Of a stretch of 64,000 bases of DNA, positions 23,993 to 36,158 are shown piece by piece. Under the pieces are notes generated by a model. That model worked only from the letters and a program-made list of their open reading frames with translations, did not search any database and was not told the origin of the DNA. Where the stretch lies: the NCBI GenBank assembly GCA_963920635.1, contig OY987305.1, positions 10,889,153 through 10,953,152 of the forward strand. Reading direction: 5' to 3'. Each line of letters opens with the position of its first letter. The first letter of the stretch is position 1. This DNA is from Pseudeuparius sepicola. Lineage: Eukaryota; Arthropoda; Insecta; Coleoptera; Anthribidae. A program made the position numbers and the translations under genes.

Positions 23993-24611
23993 CTCCGATT
24001 ACTGGAAGAAGTCCCGATTTTGTCAGATGACATTCTCCACAAAATCCCTAGGAATTTTCTGTTAACCATGGGTATAACATTGGTATATGCGTCACAACCA
24101 GTTAATGACGTCACTCACTGATTTATGATGTGAAAAGTTACCCAAGTGATACGAAAAAAAGAACATAATAAAATAAAATAAAAACCCAATTGCTACAAAT
24201 AACTACGACTACAACTCATTTTAATAATAATTTCAAACGTCATGGAAACACTTTCATTTTGGTATTTTGGTATAATCAGCTACTTGCGGCTGCGTCTATG
24301 GTGCGTACTCAGGCAAAATTTTTTTCGGTGTGTGACAGTGAAGGTTTTCCGGATCGTTCAAAAAGGTTCAAACTTTGGGCAGTGAAAATATTCGCGGGTT
24401 TTGTACGTTTCGTGAGTTTTACCGTTATCTGTGTTGTTCTTGTTCGTGTTATTAGTAGTTATTAATTGTGCAAATGGGCTCGTTACTGACCTGAACTTAT
24501 GAACCGGTTGCATTTTTTTCTGCATTGATGCCAACTTAGGATGGCGAAATTACCAATTGACAGTCCCAGTATAAGGACTTCTTAAAATAATTTGACTTTA
24601 CCTTATAAAAG
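23993..24611. other. Gene-free stretch
   Basis: A 91-codon plus-strand frame at 24190-24465 has no recognisable motif. No termini or inverted repeats. Confidence 0.3.
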
Positions 24612-24760
24612 TGTGCCAAAAAACTATTTATTATGAATTACAAGATATATAGGAAAGAAAGAATTTAAGAAATGCCAATGTAAACAAATTACCTCGTATT
24701 CTTCCCCTCGACCCGCTAATGTAGAAGCGAAATAAAACCGTGTTATTTGTATTAGCGTGA
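24612..24760 (+). repeat. Dispersed repeat, also at 461-552
   Basis: Same blocks in the same order as 461-552, with about 50 bp more between them. Confidence 0.6.
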
Positions 24761-25518
24761 GTCATCTATTCCTATATATCGTTGAAAAAATCCAATTTTT
24801 TGACTCCAAAATATTGCTACTATTATTTGATCTTGTGATCTTGTTTGCCCTGGTAAGTATATTTTGTGTTACAAACAAAAAATGGTGATGTTAAAGTTAG
24901 TATGAAGAGGAGACTGTAGATACCCTTCCCCAACATTTTCTTCTTCGTCTATTTTTTCCAAAACGCTCAAAATGATTACCGTTTTCTCTAACACAAAATT
25001 CGCAAATTGTCAGGAAAGTGTTTAAAATGTCATTTAGGGTATTGCATCTGAGTATACCTAGGTAGGTATACCTAAATTAAATTTTAGGCACTCATGTAGA
25101 AAAAAAAGTGTAGGGAGTTCCTAAATATCATCAGACATAACACATGGGCGTCCCCTGAGATGTTCTAACCTTCTCTTCTTACCAACCTTGGTTGAGGTAG
25201 TAAAATGAAAACAGAATTGCCACTAGAAATATGATGATGCAGTTCTACAGAGGAGTTTTGATAATAATATGAGGAGCTCGACCTAGGTACCACAATATAC
25301 CCTTTACACCCTTGTGCAGGTGCTGCCCTGTTCGCTACATCGCTGTTATTTTGCAGTTTTATTAACTGCTTCTCAAATAAACTGTAAAAACAACCGGTTC
25401 AGAGTGGTGAAGTTTATTCGAAGTATTTTATACCGCCAAAAACACTTAATACCCGTTACGAAACACACATTAATCGTTACGAAGCACGTATTACCCGTTA
25501 TAAAAAGCTGGTACTTAC
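24761..25518. other. Gene-free stretch
   Basis: Apart from the ACCCGTTA / AACGGGTA repeated tetrad at 25450-25500 (four loose copies of CGTTACGAA or CCGTTA), nothing is seen. Confidence 0.3.
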
Positions 25519-25635
25519 CGTGGTCGAAGAGGAAGGTGGATTTGGCTAGTGCGTGAGCTGCAGGTGGGAGGCCAGGAACTGAGAACGCGTAACCGCCGCC
25601 ACCGCCGCCGAACCCGCTTCCGAACAGTGGGCCTA
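25519..25635 (-). CDS. Probable internal coding exon of an unidentified host gene
   Basis: On the minus strand TTTGTTACAG precedes and GTAAGTAC follows a 117-bp, GC-rich segment open in one frame. It encodes about 39 residues: GPLFGSGFGGGGGGYAFSVP, then GLPPAAHALAKS and TFLFDHG. Both junctions are phase 1, so the exon could be skipped without a frame change. Composition and codon use (GGC/GGT Gly, CTC, TTC) contrast sharply with the surrounding AT-rich sequence. Gly-rich then Ala/Pro-rich segments are common in transcription factor and RNA-binding proteins, but I do not recognise the family. If real, neighbouring exons lie outside the visible repeats, and the 1-50 kb region is largely intron. 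Confidence 0.55.
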
Positions 25636-25897
25636 CTGTAACAAAGGGCCTTATCAGAATCGAAATGGACGCATTAAAATCCGCGAGTTCGTGACTCCAA
25701 TTTAAACGGTAAAACAATGGAGCAGGTTGTGTGTAAAACAGTTAAATAAGGCGGTTTTTCATACGAATCAAGCGTATGGTTATATGCCTTTTCAGTTTGC
25801 GCATCGTTTTAAATATGAGCAACTTTATACATAAATCAAAAGTCACCTTCTACTACCTCTATAGAAACAACAGTCAACAACAGTCTTTAAGAGTATA

Positions 25898-26240
25898 TAC
25901 AGGGTGATTCAGCCATGATGGAAATTTTTTTAACAACACTAAAAAGGAAAATGCGAAAAAAACGTGGGGCAAATCAACCTTATCACCCGACTAAATCGAC
26001 GCTCATGGTTAGAAGTTGGGCGTTGTTGTCACATTTCATTGTATATTAATCATTTTCGAATGATCAGCGAGATTATTTATGTAAAAATAGCACCACTTCC
26101 CTGTAGAGTTCCATTTAAAACAACTACAAAAGAATAGTAGGTACCAGGTACCTATATTGTGCAACAAGTTGCAATAAGACTTATTATTGAATGCGAGTGC
26201 ATTAGTTGTGTCACGAGGTGAAGCATTGCTTAACGAGTTG
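25898..26240 (+). repeat. Left end of a TACAGGGTG element, truncated
   Basis: TACAGGGTGATTCAGCCATG begins after TA. No matching right end; the next element starts at 26241. Confidence 0.5.
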
Positions 26241-26360
26241 TACAGGGTGATCCACATAACATTTCCCCCCTCTTAACTTCTTAATTTTTCGAGTTAAAAT
26301 TTTTAGAGATAAAAGTTTTAGGATTTTTGGTGGGCGTTACCGTGCGATGATTGAAATTGA

Positions 26361-26425
26361 TACAAGGTATTCCGTTAAAGCGGTAAAAACCAAACTTATG
26401 TTTTTTTTTTATGGAACACCCCGTA
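26361..26425. repeat. 65-bp segment bounded by two termini
   Basis: TACAAGGTATTCCGT at the left and ATGGAACACCCCGTA at the right, inside the family D left arm. The right arm has only one such end (28404). Could be a miniature element or a rearranged end. Confidence 0.4.
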
Positions 26426-27217
26426 TATTATTGAATTTTCGGCATCTACAAGGTGGCTTATATAAGTGGCTCAGAAAAGTGACAGAAAAAATCGGTGGTG
26501 GGTGCGATCGATAGCTCTTCTGAGTGGCCTTCTTTTGTCATGATGAAAGTTGCTGTCTTTGGCCACCTAGGAAAACTATGGCCAAAAATATAAAAAATTC
26601 GAAATTTTTATACCACTCTAACTTTTTTACTTCTAGAGGTACAAAAAAGTTTAATATGAAAATTGTTTGCAACAACTATGAGAAGACAACTATTGTATCA
26701 ATTTTGAAATATTAGATATGACTAACTTTGGGCTCTCTTGGGATCAAAAATATTATCTGGAAAAATGTATTGAGGCATTTTGTATAAAGCAAAATATCCC
26801 ATTTAATTTGATACGTCACACTTGCCAGTTTGTTCTGTATTATTATAAGAAATTAAGAAAAAATATTTGTGATATTTGTGATCTAGTACCTAACCCATGA
26901 AAATAAATAATGGATTATGATACTAAATTAAAGTAGGCATAGTAGAATTTCAAATTTTTAAAATAAAGCGGTTTTATGCACTTCATCGAATGTCGAATAG
27001 CTAATCTAGAATTGTTATTTTAAATAATAAAAAAATGCGAAACTCGTAGACATTACTGTCAGTTATGAAAATAAATTAAAAATACTTAATATTTTCAATT
27101 TAACGTAACACTTAACAGAGGTAGGTAATGCCATAGCAATTGTCCTAAAAATGAAATAATAAAATGTCTTACCTACTATTACAATACAATAAATGCTCAG
27201 TATGAATACCTAGTATA

Positions 27218-27300
27218 ATAATAATTCTCACCCTCACACTACTCCAAACTAGGAGTAGGTACCCCAGAAGCAACCACATGCTTGTGCGGGGGAGGGGAGT
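27218..27300 (+). repeat. Dispersed repeat, also at 32400-32470
   Basis: AATAATAATTCTCACCCTCA followed by ACTCCAAACTAGGAGTA and ACCCC is repeated at 32403-32450. It lies in the loop of family D here, and at the broken right end of a family F element there. Confidence 0.6.
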
Positions 27301-28525
27301 ATTTACACCTACTTTTCACATCTGCATTTCAGCTGCTGCATATTTTAATTAGGTATTCTCATTTTTTAGTATTACACATTTTTAGGAGCTGTTGAGTAAA
27401 CTCACCTGTTTAGGTAACCCCATTTGCAAAGTTTCAATAGGGATGTCATTACTAACGTCATAAGGCTATCATTGCATATTTATTTTCATGGGTAACTAGA
27501 TCTTATGCCAACCACAAATATTACTTATATTTTTTTGTTTTTTTTTATGTAGATACAGAACAAACGGGCAAGTGTGACACTTCAAATTAAATGGGATGTT
27601 TTGCTTTACAAAACAATTAAATATTTTTACAGATAATTTAATTTTCGAGCCCAAGAGAGTCCAAACTTTATGGTAATCCACACATCAAAACTAATGTCAT
27701 ACGTAAATTCTGTCGGTTCTTGGAAACAATTTACAGCAGTTTAAAAAATTCGAATTTCTCAGATAGTTTTCGTAGATGGCCATGGCAACAATTTTCATCA
27801 TGACAAAAGAAGACCGCCTGGAAGGGCTCTCGATCGCACCACCCACCGACTTCTTCTGTCAAAAAATAGCCGAGATATTTTTAATATATAACTATACTTT
27901 ATCCAGATTCTATCCATATTTATATGTCATATATGTTTGCTCCAGCCGTTTTCACAATTTCATTTTTTCATGTTTTTTACATCATGTATCGAAACGTTTG
28001 CGGATAAATGGAGTAGGTATAAGAAAAATGATGAAATAATGCCCCAATCCACTCCGAATCAAGGTTCATATTTTCACACACACAACTATAATAATTTTGT
28101 CTTGGACCGGAAATATCAACCTTAACTTTTTTGTGTGGATGATTACAAAATACCTACCCCTTAACGTTTTGGGTCATTATTTTCATAATTTTTCCTTAGA
28201 CTCAATTTATCCGCAAACGTTTCGTTTTCGAGATACAAGATGTGAAAACATGAAAAAAGTGAAGTTTTAACGACCTGTATTGTAAAAATGGCTGGAGCAA
28301 ACATGATACAAATACCATTGGAATCGGTATGAAGCATAAGATTCTGAGAAGATATTCCTAAAAACATAACTTTGGTCTGTACGGCTTTTACGGAACACCC
28401 TGTATCAATTTCAACAAGACCACGGAAACGCCCACCAAAAATTCTAAAACTTTTATCTCTACAGTTTTTATCTTCAAATCGAAAAATTAAGAAGTTACCT
28501 AAGTAGGGGGTAAAATTTTATGCAA

Positions 28526-30500
28526 TATAATATTTTAAAAAATTGTTCATGACTACATTGCTTTTGCTGCCCTTGATAACACCTGACACAAGCACACTTG
28601 ATAAAAAAATGTAAATTATTTTATTGACAATCGTCAAATCATTATAGAGATAGTGTAGTGGTGAACTATCGACAATATTATATTCGATATCGAAACTATT
28701 AAACTAAGGTAAAAACCATTCTAATTTTGTAATTAATTGATTGTCGCTAAAGCTGAGATTAGATATATTTTTATTGTCAACAGATTGACACTAAAATCTT
28801 AATTCGCGATTCGCACTTTAAATATCGTTTGACAGATTCCCACCCCACCCCAGTCTGAAGTTTGCGTTGTTATCAATAGCTTCAAATTCCACTGCGCATT
28901 GCAATGTCAAATTGGGCAAATTGCGCGTTGACTGGCAAAGCCTCCCATTGTAAAACTGTCAAAATAGCCAACATTGCCAGTCGAGTAGGTCGTGCATAAA
29001 ATTTTCTAGGTATTCGGCAAAATCACGATTTCCAAAAATCAGTTTTTCGACACCGGCGTATGTCCCAACCGACGCGTTCCTAGTGTAAGAATATATCACA
29101 AAATATATAGGTTGTATCTATTGGGTATTAGATTTATGCGCTTTTGGTTAGCCACACATCGTTATACTCTGTTCAACGAATGTTCATACCTACGTCACAG
29201 TACAGCTTAGCTTACCCTAACATAGGGTAAGGGGGGTAAGCTGTGCCTACGTCACAATTCCTATCCTTGTCTGACTCGTGAATATACGACCGATATCCAT
29301 CGTATATTCATAAGTAAGACAAGGGCGGTAACTAGGTACTAGTACTAGTTTAGGTATTAGGTAGTATAGGTAGGTACCAATTATCCGTTTGTTTTATGTT
29401 TATATTAAATCAGCAGAGGGATTAACCCTCTTCTCCAAAAATTCGGATCGGTTGTAACCACACCGATCGATTATTGTGTTGGAAAGTGTGTCATATACAC
29501 CGTATGAAAATTAGTAGTCACATAGATATTAAATGAAAGCAACGAGATAATGGTAAGATACAAGTGGCGCCATCTTTTGGTCGCTTAGGGAACTTCTGCC
29601 GCAAAGCAGCGGACATTACTTGTGAAGACCGAATCAGTGTTGCCACTTTTCTGGGTTCTACAAACAATATCAGGATTATGATAACGAAGCCTGTTTTTAT
29701 TCAAAGTTTATTACTATCGCAGACAAAAAAATTATAAATGGGCGCACGAACTTCCCAATCATGAAAAAAATACTTTATGAACTTGCTAGATTATACTGCA
29801 GGTAAAATTAAGATTATGAAAACAAGACGGTGAATAGAAATGTTTAAATTGTTTATTCCGGTCTGTCTGATGATTTCACTTCAGCTATAATGCTAATGGT
29901 TTCCGAAACCGGCATATGAATTAGGGCTATTTTGTTCACGTCTAGTTTTCATAAAAAAATAAAGTTGATTTGACAATGTTTTCAAATGGGAACGTATTTT
30001 TTTATTATCACGATTGAATTCCCAATTATTACCGAAATTTGCTGGTTCCAAAAACCTATGTCTTTATAGGGCTTACCTCCAACTAGTCCGGAGATATATC
30101 TCAAAAACAGAACTTTAACAACGGTTGCAGGTTACAGCTACGACTTTCTACCTTGCGGCAATTGACGCAGCGCCATGTGATATACAAGATACGCTGAAAC
30201 CTCTTTGGATACTAAAATTTTTCGATTTCGCGAAAATATTAAAGTTAATAACAAGTCTATCCGACGTGGTTTGACCCGCAGAAACCGGAACGTGAGGCAC
30301 TCCATCCTCTGACTAGCCGCCACTGCAAACAAAGTTCTTGTGTCAGGTGTGACAAATTTTAGGACTATTTTGTATAAATATCAACAGATTTGTACAAGTG
30401 CACACATGTCTTATAGCAATGGAATACAGACAACCAGGGTTCTACTAACGAAAACTTGGAAGACCGCGGAAGAATCATAGAAGCGAGAAAAACGTTACTA
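28526..30500. other. Gene-free stretch with small hairpins
   Basis: Contains a near inverted pair ACAGCTTAGCTTACCCT / AGGGTAAGGGGGGTAAGCTGT (29203-29246) flanked by direct CCTACGTCAC, and TGAATATACGA / TCGTATATTCA (29279-29311). GC-richer at 29400-29650. No coding signal recognised. Confidence 0.35.
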
Positions 30501-31611
30501 TACGGGGTGATTCAGGTTTATTCTTGAACACTTCAACAGGTGATAGAAAACCAAAAAATAACCGCACTTTCTTGTATAAACTATATCTTTTTAAGGCCTT
30601 ATAAAAAAGTTACAGGGTGTTAAAGTTTGAAAAAATACGTGGAATATTGAATATTTATTAAACTAGTTGAGATATTTAAATCGTATTTGGTACACATTAT
30701 AACGGCATGTGTTAGCATAAAAACCTGTTAATATCAAAAACCCTGATCAACCAGTGGCGGGAAAGTAGGTAATTAGTACAATCGTTTTTAGAAAAAAAAG
30801 AATCACCTTGTATAGCAATAAAATGTATTCAATTTCTTATGTAAATTTTAATCCTAAACAAAACCGTTCTATTAGCATTTTTTCGTATGGTTTAATAGCA
30901 AATTTGATTTTTTCGCATTATTTCGGGGTATTTCTAAAAAATGAACTTAAAAATTCAATTCATAAGTAAGACTCAAAGTAGAAAAAATGTGTTTCTTACT
31001 TTAAATAAAGTAACTTACTCTACCTATTTAAGGCTATACTATATACAGGGAAAAGCGAAGATAAAATTAATGTTACGCTCTCTATCTTGAAAAGTAAAAC
31101 CTAGAATGGGTAAGTTTATACGGAAAAGTTACTTTAGTAGTAGTAGTAAGAAACACATTTTTTCTACTTTCAGTCTTACTTATATGGAACGAATTTTTAA
31201 GCTAATTTTTCAGAAATTCCCCGAAATAATACGAAAAAATCAAATATGCTATGAAACCATGATATATGAAATTGAATACATTTTATTGCTATACCTACAA
31301 GGTGATTCATTTTTTTTTCTAAAAACAATTGTACTAATTACCCACTTCCCGGCCACTGGTTGTTCAAAGTGTTTGATATTAACAGGTTTTGTGCTAACCC
31401 ATGCCATTATAACGTGCACCAAATATTACTTAAATATCTCAACTAGTTTGGTAAATATTCAATAAAATCCATATATTTTTTCCAAATTTAACACTCTGTA
31501 ACTTTTTTTATAAGGCCTTGAAAAGATATAGTTTATACAAGAAAGTGCCGTTATTTTTCGGTTTTCTATTACCTGTTGAAGTGTTCCAGAATGAAACTGA
31601 ATCACCCTGTA
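30501..31611. mobile_element. Palindromic element, family E (1.1 kb)
   Basis: TACGGGGTGATTCAGGTTTA after TA and the inverse ending AATCACCCTGTA at 31611. Arms of about 500 bp; matching blocks include AAGTGCCGTTATTTTT against AAAATAACCGCACTTT and ATTTAAATATCTCAACTAG. The 119-codon frame at 31106 spans centre and arm and is not a gene. The next element starts at the next base. Confidence 0.9.
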
Positions 31612-32403
31612 TACAGGATGATTTTTTAGAATTACCAGCGCGATTTTCTCGCTTATTTTGCGCCCCACAAAAAAACTTAAACAAAAGTGTGATAATTTTT
31701 GGACAGCTAAGTGGTGCTGAAAAAGAAATCGGCACCCATGGCCAACTTGTCGCGCAATATAAAACCTCAAATTGACCAAAACAAAACCAAACAATTAATA
31801 GGCGTATCATGTTTATTTCAAGAGATAGAGGAAAACTTTCATATTGAAAATTGATGGCACTAGCTTTATGCAACTGGGTACTTAGATAGTTTAAGAAAAT
31901 TACACAGGGTCTTTGGCCCTCTTGAGGTTATGAACATTTTTTTGTTTATTTCTTATTAAGCGATTTTCTCACTTATTTTGGGCCGCACAGAAAATACCTA
32001 AGAAAATAAAATATAGCGATTTTGGTCATGCCCAACTTTTCGCGCTGTGCTAAAAAAACTTCAAATCGACAAAAATTTGCATGCATGTCCTCAAGAGAGG
32101 CGAAGACCCTGTGTAATTTGCTGAAATTCTCTGAGCACCTGGATAGATAAAGCTTCTCAGTGCCGACAGTGTCGTCAATTTTCAATATAAAAGTTTTCCT
32201 CTGTCTCTTAAAATAAACATTCCACGGCTATTAATAGTTTTAATTAATTTGAGGTTTTTTATATTGTGCGAGGAGTTGGCCATGGATGCCGATTTCTCTT
32301 TCAGCACCACCTAGCTGTCCAAAATTGCCATATTTTTGTTCCTTACGTTTTTTTTTTCGTAGGGCGCATAATAAGCGAGAAAATCGCGGTGGTAGTCCTA
32401 AAT
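31612..32403. mobile_element. Palindromic element, family F, copy 1
   Basis: Starts TACAGGATGATTTTTTAGAA, abutting family E. Arms pair over GCGATTTTCTCGCTTATTTT against AAATAAGCGAGAAAATCGC, GACAGCTAAGTGGTGCTG, GGCACCCATGGCCAACT and ATGTTTATTT. The right terminus has been replaced by the dispersed repeat at 32403. The overlapping 85-121 codon frames on both strands at 31459-31873 are arm shadows. Confidence 0.82.
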
Positions 32404-32760
32404 AATAATAATAATTCTCACCCTCACAATACTCCAAACTAGGAGTACCCCGGTGGGGAAGGGGGCAATTACTATTATTTTGTCTTCGTTGCCATTTGCG
32501 GCTAGTGCCGACTATTTTCCCGATAGAATAGGATAACATTCGCTCATGTACTACGGAAAACCCTAGAAAACTGTAGTAATCCCATTGAGTGTAGGACAAT
32601 TAGTAAAGCACAGGGATAAAGCTCTTTAGCAGCAATACCGTCGACCCACATTTGTCCAGCGCTCTTGGCCATAGCGGTGTTTTTCTTTAAAGACATAAGA
32701 CATGTGCATGCGCCTACCTCGACATCGGTTCGAACCAGGGTCCATCGAAGGCCATCCTGT
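32404..32760. other. Dispersed repeat then uncharacterised sequence
   Basis: Repeat shared with 27218, followed by sequence without recognised features; CCATCCTGTATAT near 32753-32765 is an orphan element end. Confidence 0.35.
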
Positions 32761-33290
32761 ATATTCCCGTCGAAGCTAGCCTTTGTATTATTGGGCCTGT
32801 ATTCTTTTGTGTAATGTTGCGCACTTTTCTAGATTTCCATACGTCGCAATCGTGCCGTTTTGCTCGGCCAGCGGGCTCGGCAGCTCCATATCGCAACAGT
32901 AAAAGAGCCGCAAAGCGAGCGAGCAGTTTCCGTATGTATTCGCGCCCGCTGACCCGTGTTCTCGTGTAGCGACACCGCGCATTCTGCTCCCGCAGACAAC
33001 TTATTTATGTTTGGATTGTTTTCAAAATGCCGACGTTTTCCCACTACCGTGCGCCTTTGTCGAACGGGCCCCATCGATGCAGGAAATTCTGAAAACGCTC
33101 AAACGATTTTACGGAATCTTGTCGAGTCACGAAAGCACGAAATGGCGCGGTTATTTAACGTCCTCGGTGAGTGCGGGATTTTTCTGCCTGCGGTCGGGGA
33201 ATCCTTTTCTGAGGCCGCAGGCACTCCCAAACGCTGGATCGAAATACCTACATACAGTAACTGCCGACAGCTGAAAGGTTAAAATACTGC
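32761..33290. other. CpG-rich island
   Basis: Much GC-richer than its flanks, with overlapping frames on all sides (60-108 codons). Looks like promoter or first-exon sequence of a host gene. The one specific candidate, 33077-33166, is listed separately. Confidence 0.4.
33077..33166 (+). CDS. Possible first coding exon (30 codons)
   Basis: ATG at 33077 opens MQEILKTLKRFYGILSSHES, then TKWRGYLTSS, and meets a good donor (TCG, then GTGAGT at 33167) in frame. The residues look like a helical protein start, and the CpG island upstream would fit a promoter. The reading continues upstream without a stop for about 22 codons, and a competing 108-codon frame overlaps, so this is weak. No family recognised. 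Confidence 0.25.
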
Positions 33291-33505
33291 GCCACTTTTA
33301 TTAAACTTCGGAAGCTCGACATTTGCACATCGAACAAGAAGAAAAACTCAAATCAAAATCAACCTTTCTTTTGTGGTGACAGTTTGACCTTCAAATTATC
33401 GATTTTATACAAATGTTTGTACCCATGCCGGGAATGTTATTAATAAACTGTATAAACTACAAGGATATTTAGGAGTGAACTCGAATAGGTAATTAAGGTT
33501 AAGTT

Positions 33506-34258
33506 TACAGTGTGACCCACTTCAAACCGGAATACCCCCATACAATTTTTATTTGTCATCCGATTTTCTTTAACGATAGGTCATCAAATCGGTACTAAAG
33601 GGCAAAACGGCACATTTTATTTTAAAAAACCAAGGCCTAGTACGACATATTTTTTTGGGTGAAAATCATATTAGGCATATTTTTGGGTCAAAATCATATT
33701 AGGCATATTTTTATAACAATTCTGACTACACCACTGGATTGGTCATCCGTTAGAGCGGGTTTGGACCAAATTTTGTTAAAAAAAAAATAGAAATTCCAAA
33801 AAAACAATGAAAATCGGGATTTATAACTAAGTACCTATTTTACTTGCCTAGTCGCTTAAATCAAGTTGCATGGGGATTGAAAACAATTATTGAAACTGTA
33901 ACTTGCTTTACCTATTACAAATAGGTATAGGTATCTAATTAAAAAAAAACTGAAGTAAAAATGAAATTTTAATTTTACTTTTTTACGATAAAATTTTCTT
34001 ATCTTATAATTTTTACATTAGGGTTTTGGTATTTATATATATTTATAACCTATTGACATTACTATTATTATTTGTAATAAAAGTTACAGTTTTAATTGTT
34101 TTTAATTTAAAAATTTAATTTTAATAGAATTTTTATTTTTTATTATTCAATACCTATTTTTTAACAAAATTTGTTACAAACCCGTTTTAAGGGATGCCCG
34201 ATCCCGTGGCGAAGTCACTAAAATGTGCCGTTTTGCCCTAAAGTATCTACAGTTTTTT
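33506..34258. mobile_element. Palindromic element, family G relative
   Basis: TACAGTGTGACCCACTTCAA at the start resembles the intact family G start at 62315. Inverted blocks: GGTCATCCGTTAGAGCGGGT / ACCCGTTTTAAGGGATGCCC and GGGCAAAACGGCACATTTTA / AAATGTGCCGTTTTGCCC. The middle is very AT-rich (33940-34140). AATCATATTAGGCATATTTT is repeated in tandem twice at about 33665-33715. Confidence 0.72.
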
Positions 34259-34349
34259 AATGAAGGTATTTTCAAATATTTAAGATTTTGGGTATTTCCC
34301 TTGGACAATGGCTTAATGATGGGTATCTAAAAATTTTAATCGTTCTACA

Positions 34350-34834
34350 CACCCTACAAAAAAAGTAAGAAACAAAAATGTGGCAATTTTGGCCAGCTAA
34401 GTGGTGCTGCAAAATAAATCGGCATCCATGCGGCCAACTTGTGGCGCAATATAAAAAAAACTCAAATTGAGCAAAACAATTAATAGCGGTAGCATGTTTA
34501 TTTTAATAAGAGACAGAGGAAACTTTCATACTGAAAATTGATGGCACTAAGAAGCTTTATGCAACTGGGCACTCAGATAGTTTCAGAAAATTGCACAGAG
34601 TCTTCGGCTCTCTTGAGGCTATCAATTTTTTTTTGTTTATTTCTTATTAAGCGATTTTCTCGCTTATGTTGGGTCGCACAGAAAATAAGTACGTAAGAAA
34701 ACAAAATATGGCAACATTGGTCAGCGAGCCGACAGCTGTCCAAAATTGCCACGTTTTTGTTTTTTACGCTTTTTTTGCAGGGCGCAAAATAAGCGAGAAA
34801 ACCGCGGTGGTAGTTCTAAAAAAATCATCCTGTA
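34350..34834. mobile_element. Family F, copy 2 (left end missing)
   Basis: Matches 31640-32400: CAGCTAAGTGGTGCTG, CATCCATG, GCCAACTTGT, GATGGCACTA and the right end AATAAGCGAGAAAACCGCGG, ending ATCATCCTGTA at 34834. Followed by TA and directly by the next element. Confidence 0.8.
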
Positions 34835-34836
34835 TA

Positions 34837-35648
34837 TACAGTGTGGATAGCAATTGTGGAATATTGCTTATATTTCCTAAAATATTCCTCACATCAAAAA
34901 CATGTTTTAATAGCACAAAAAAATGTGGTTGCCATGCTAACTGATTTAATTTTTTTAAATGGCACCATATACTTTTTTTGGTGGAAATTGATACATTGGT
35001 ACTTTCTGAATACGATACAATGCAATTTTAATGGGGTCGCATAAGAAAAAAATACAAAAAAACTAAGTTTTCTATTATGCTATTGACATTGACAATGTTT
35101 ATAAAAATAAATATTAACATCAAGTTAGCCATGCCAAAATCAGAACAATGCGAAACTGTCACTAGCTGTGTAAATGTGTACATTGTTACACTAAACGTAT
35201 TTTTTTACTCAATTTTCTGTGTACTTAAGTACTTAGTATGGTAACCTGCATTCTTTCCGTTTCCTTAATTCAAGCGCCATTATAACTTACTAAGTGCTTA
35301 AGTCCACAGAAAATTGAGTAAAAAAAGTACGTTTACTGCAACAATGCACACAATTACAATCAACTGACAGCTAGTGACAGTTTCCCATTGTTCTGATTTT
35401 GGCATGGCTAACTTGATGTTAATAATTATTTTGATAAACATTGTCAATAGCATAATAGAAAACTTTTTTTTTTCTATTTATTTTCTTATGCGACCCCATT
35501 TAAATTTTTATTTTGTGCTACGAAAGATTGCTTGATATCACTAAACGGGAAATAATTTTCCCCTAACACTTTTATTAAAACAAGTTTTTCCTATGAGGAA
35601 TATTTTAAGAAATATAAGCAATATTCCACAATTTCTATCCAGACTGTA
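34837..35648. mobile_element. Palindromic element, family H (812 bp)
   Basis: TACAGTGTGGATAGCAATTG and the inverse ending CCAGACTGTA. Arms of over 300 bp: ATATTGCTTATATTTC / GAAATATAAGCAATAT, ATGGGGTCGCATAAGAAAA / CTTATGCGACCCCATT and GCTAACTTGATGTTAA. It has a small loop near 35240 with ACTCAATTTTCTGTG / CACAGAAAATTGAGT next to it. The two elements 34350 and 34837 share one TA. Confidence 0.88.
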
Positions 35649-36158
35649 TTATAAGAATATATATTTTAATGAGTAAAATTGCGTTTCGAGTTAGTCACTA
35701 CTTCTTGTGATGTAGGGCGTTGACTGAAAATTCAGTCAACGTATAGGTGTAGTCACTTATGTGGCCGGCAACGGCAACGTTGCGTTTATTCCGAGACTTG
35801 TACCAAAAATTCAGAGAAACGAATACAGTGAATTCTGCTATTGTTTATTCTTTTTTTTTGAGATTTTGGGAAAACTTACTTTGCCTTTTTATTGCTTCTA
35901 CCTACAATCACAATAAAACTTCAAACTCCTATTATGTAAAAAGCTACTTATTAGTTTCTTTTCCTTTCTTATCTAGTTGTTATGGAGAATGAAGAAATGC
36001 AATGTTTAATATCTGAAAATTGGTCGGTATTCGGAGATAATAGGTATTTTTATTTTAAAGAACTGCTCTTAATAACTTTATGACCTAATCTGAAAAATGA
36101 ATAGTATACCTTTCCCTTGGCCGAATTTTGCTTATTTTTAAACTAAATTTACTCTGTA
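35649..36158. other. Gene-free stretch
   Basis: Contains a 24-bp hairpin (CGTTGACTGA, 4-base loop, TCAGTCAACG) at 35718-35741. Otherwise nothing recognised. Confidence 0.35.

Larger units (their letters stand above)
26241..28525. mobile_element. Palindromic element, family D, with a second one nested in its centre (2.3 kb)
   Basis: Starts TACAGGGTGATCCACATAAC. The outer arms (26241-26360 and 28405-28525) pair: GGTGGGCGTT, AAAAGTTTTA and TTAACTTCTTAATTTTTCGA. The inner part (26361-28404) has its own ends (TACAAGGTATTCCGTTAAAG and GGAACACCCTGTA) and arms reaching to about 26900 and 27470 (GGTGGTGGGTGCGATCGA against TCGATCGCACCACCC). The loop is about 570 bp. Frames of 60-87 codons within are arm sequence. 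Confidence 0.85.

Noticed and set aside
31459..31873. Overlapping frames of 85-121 codons on both strands
   Set aside because: They are the arms of palindromic elements read in both senses.
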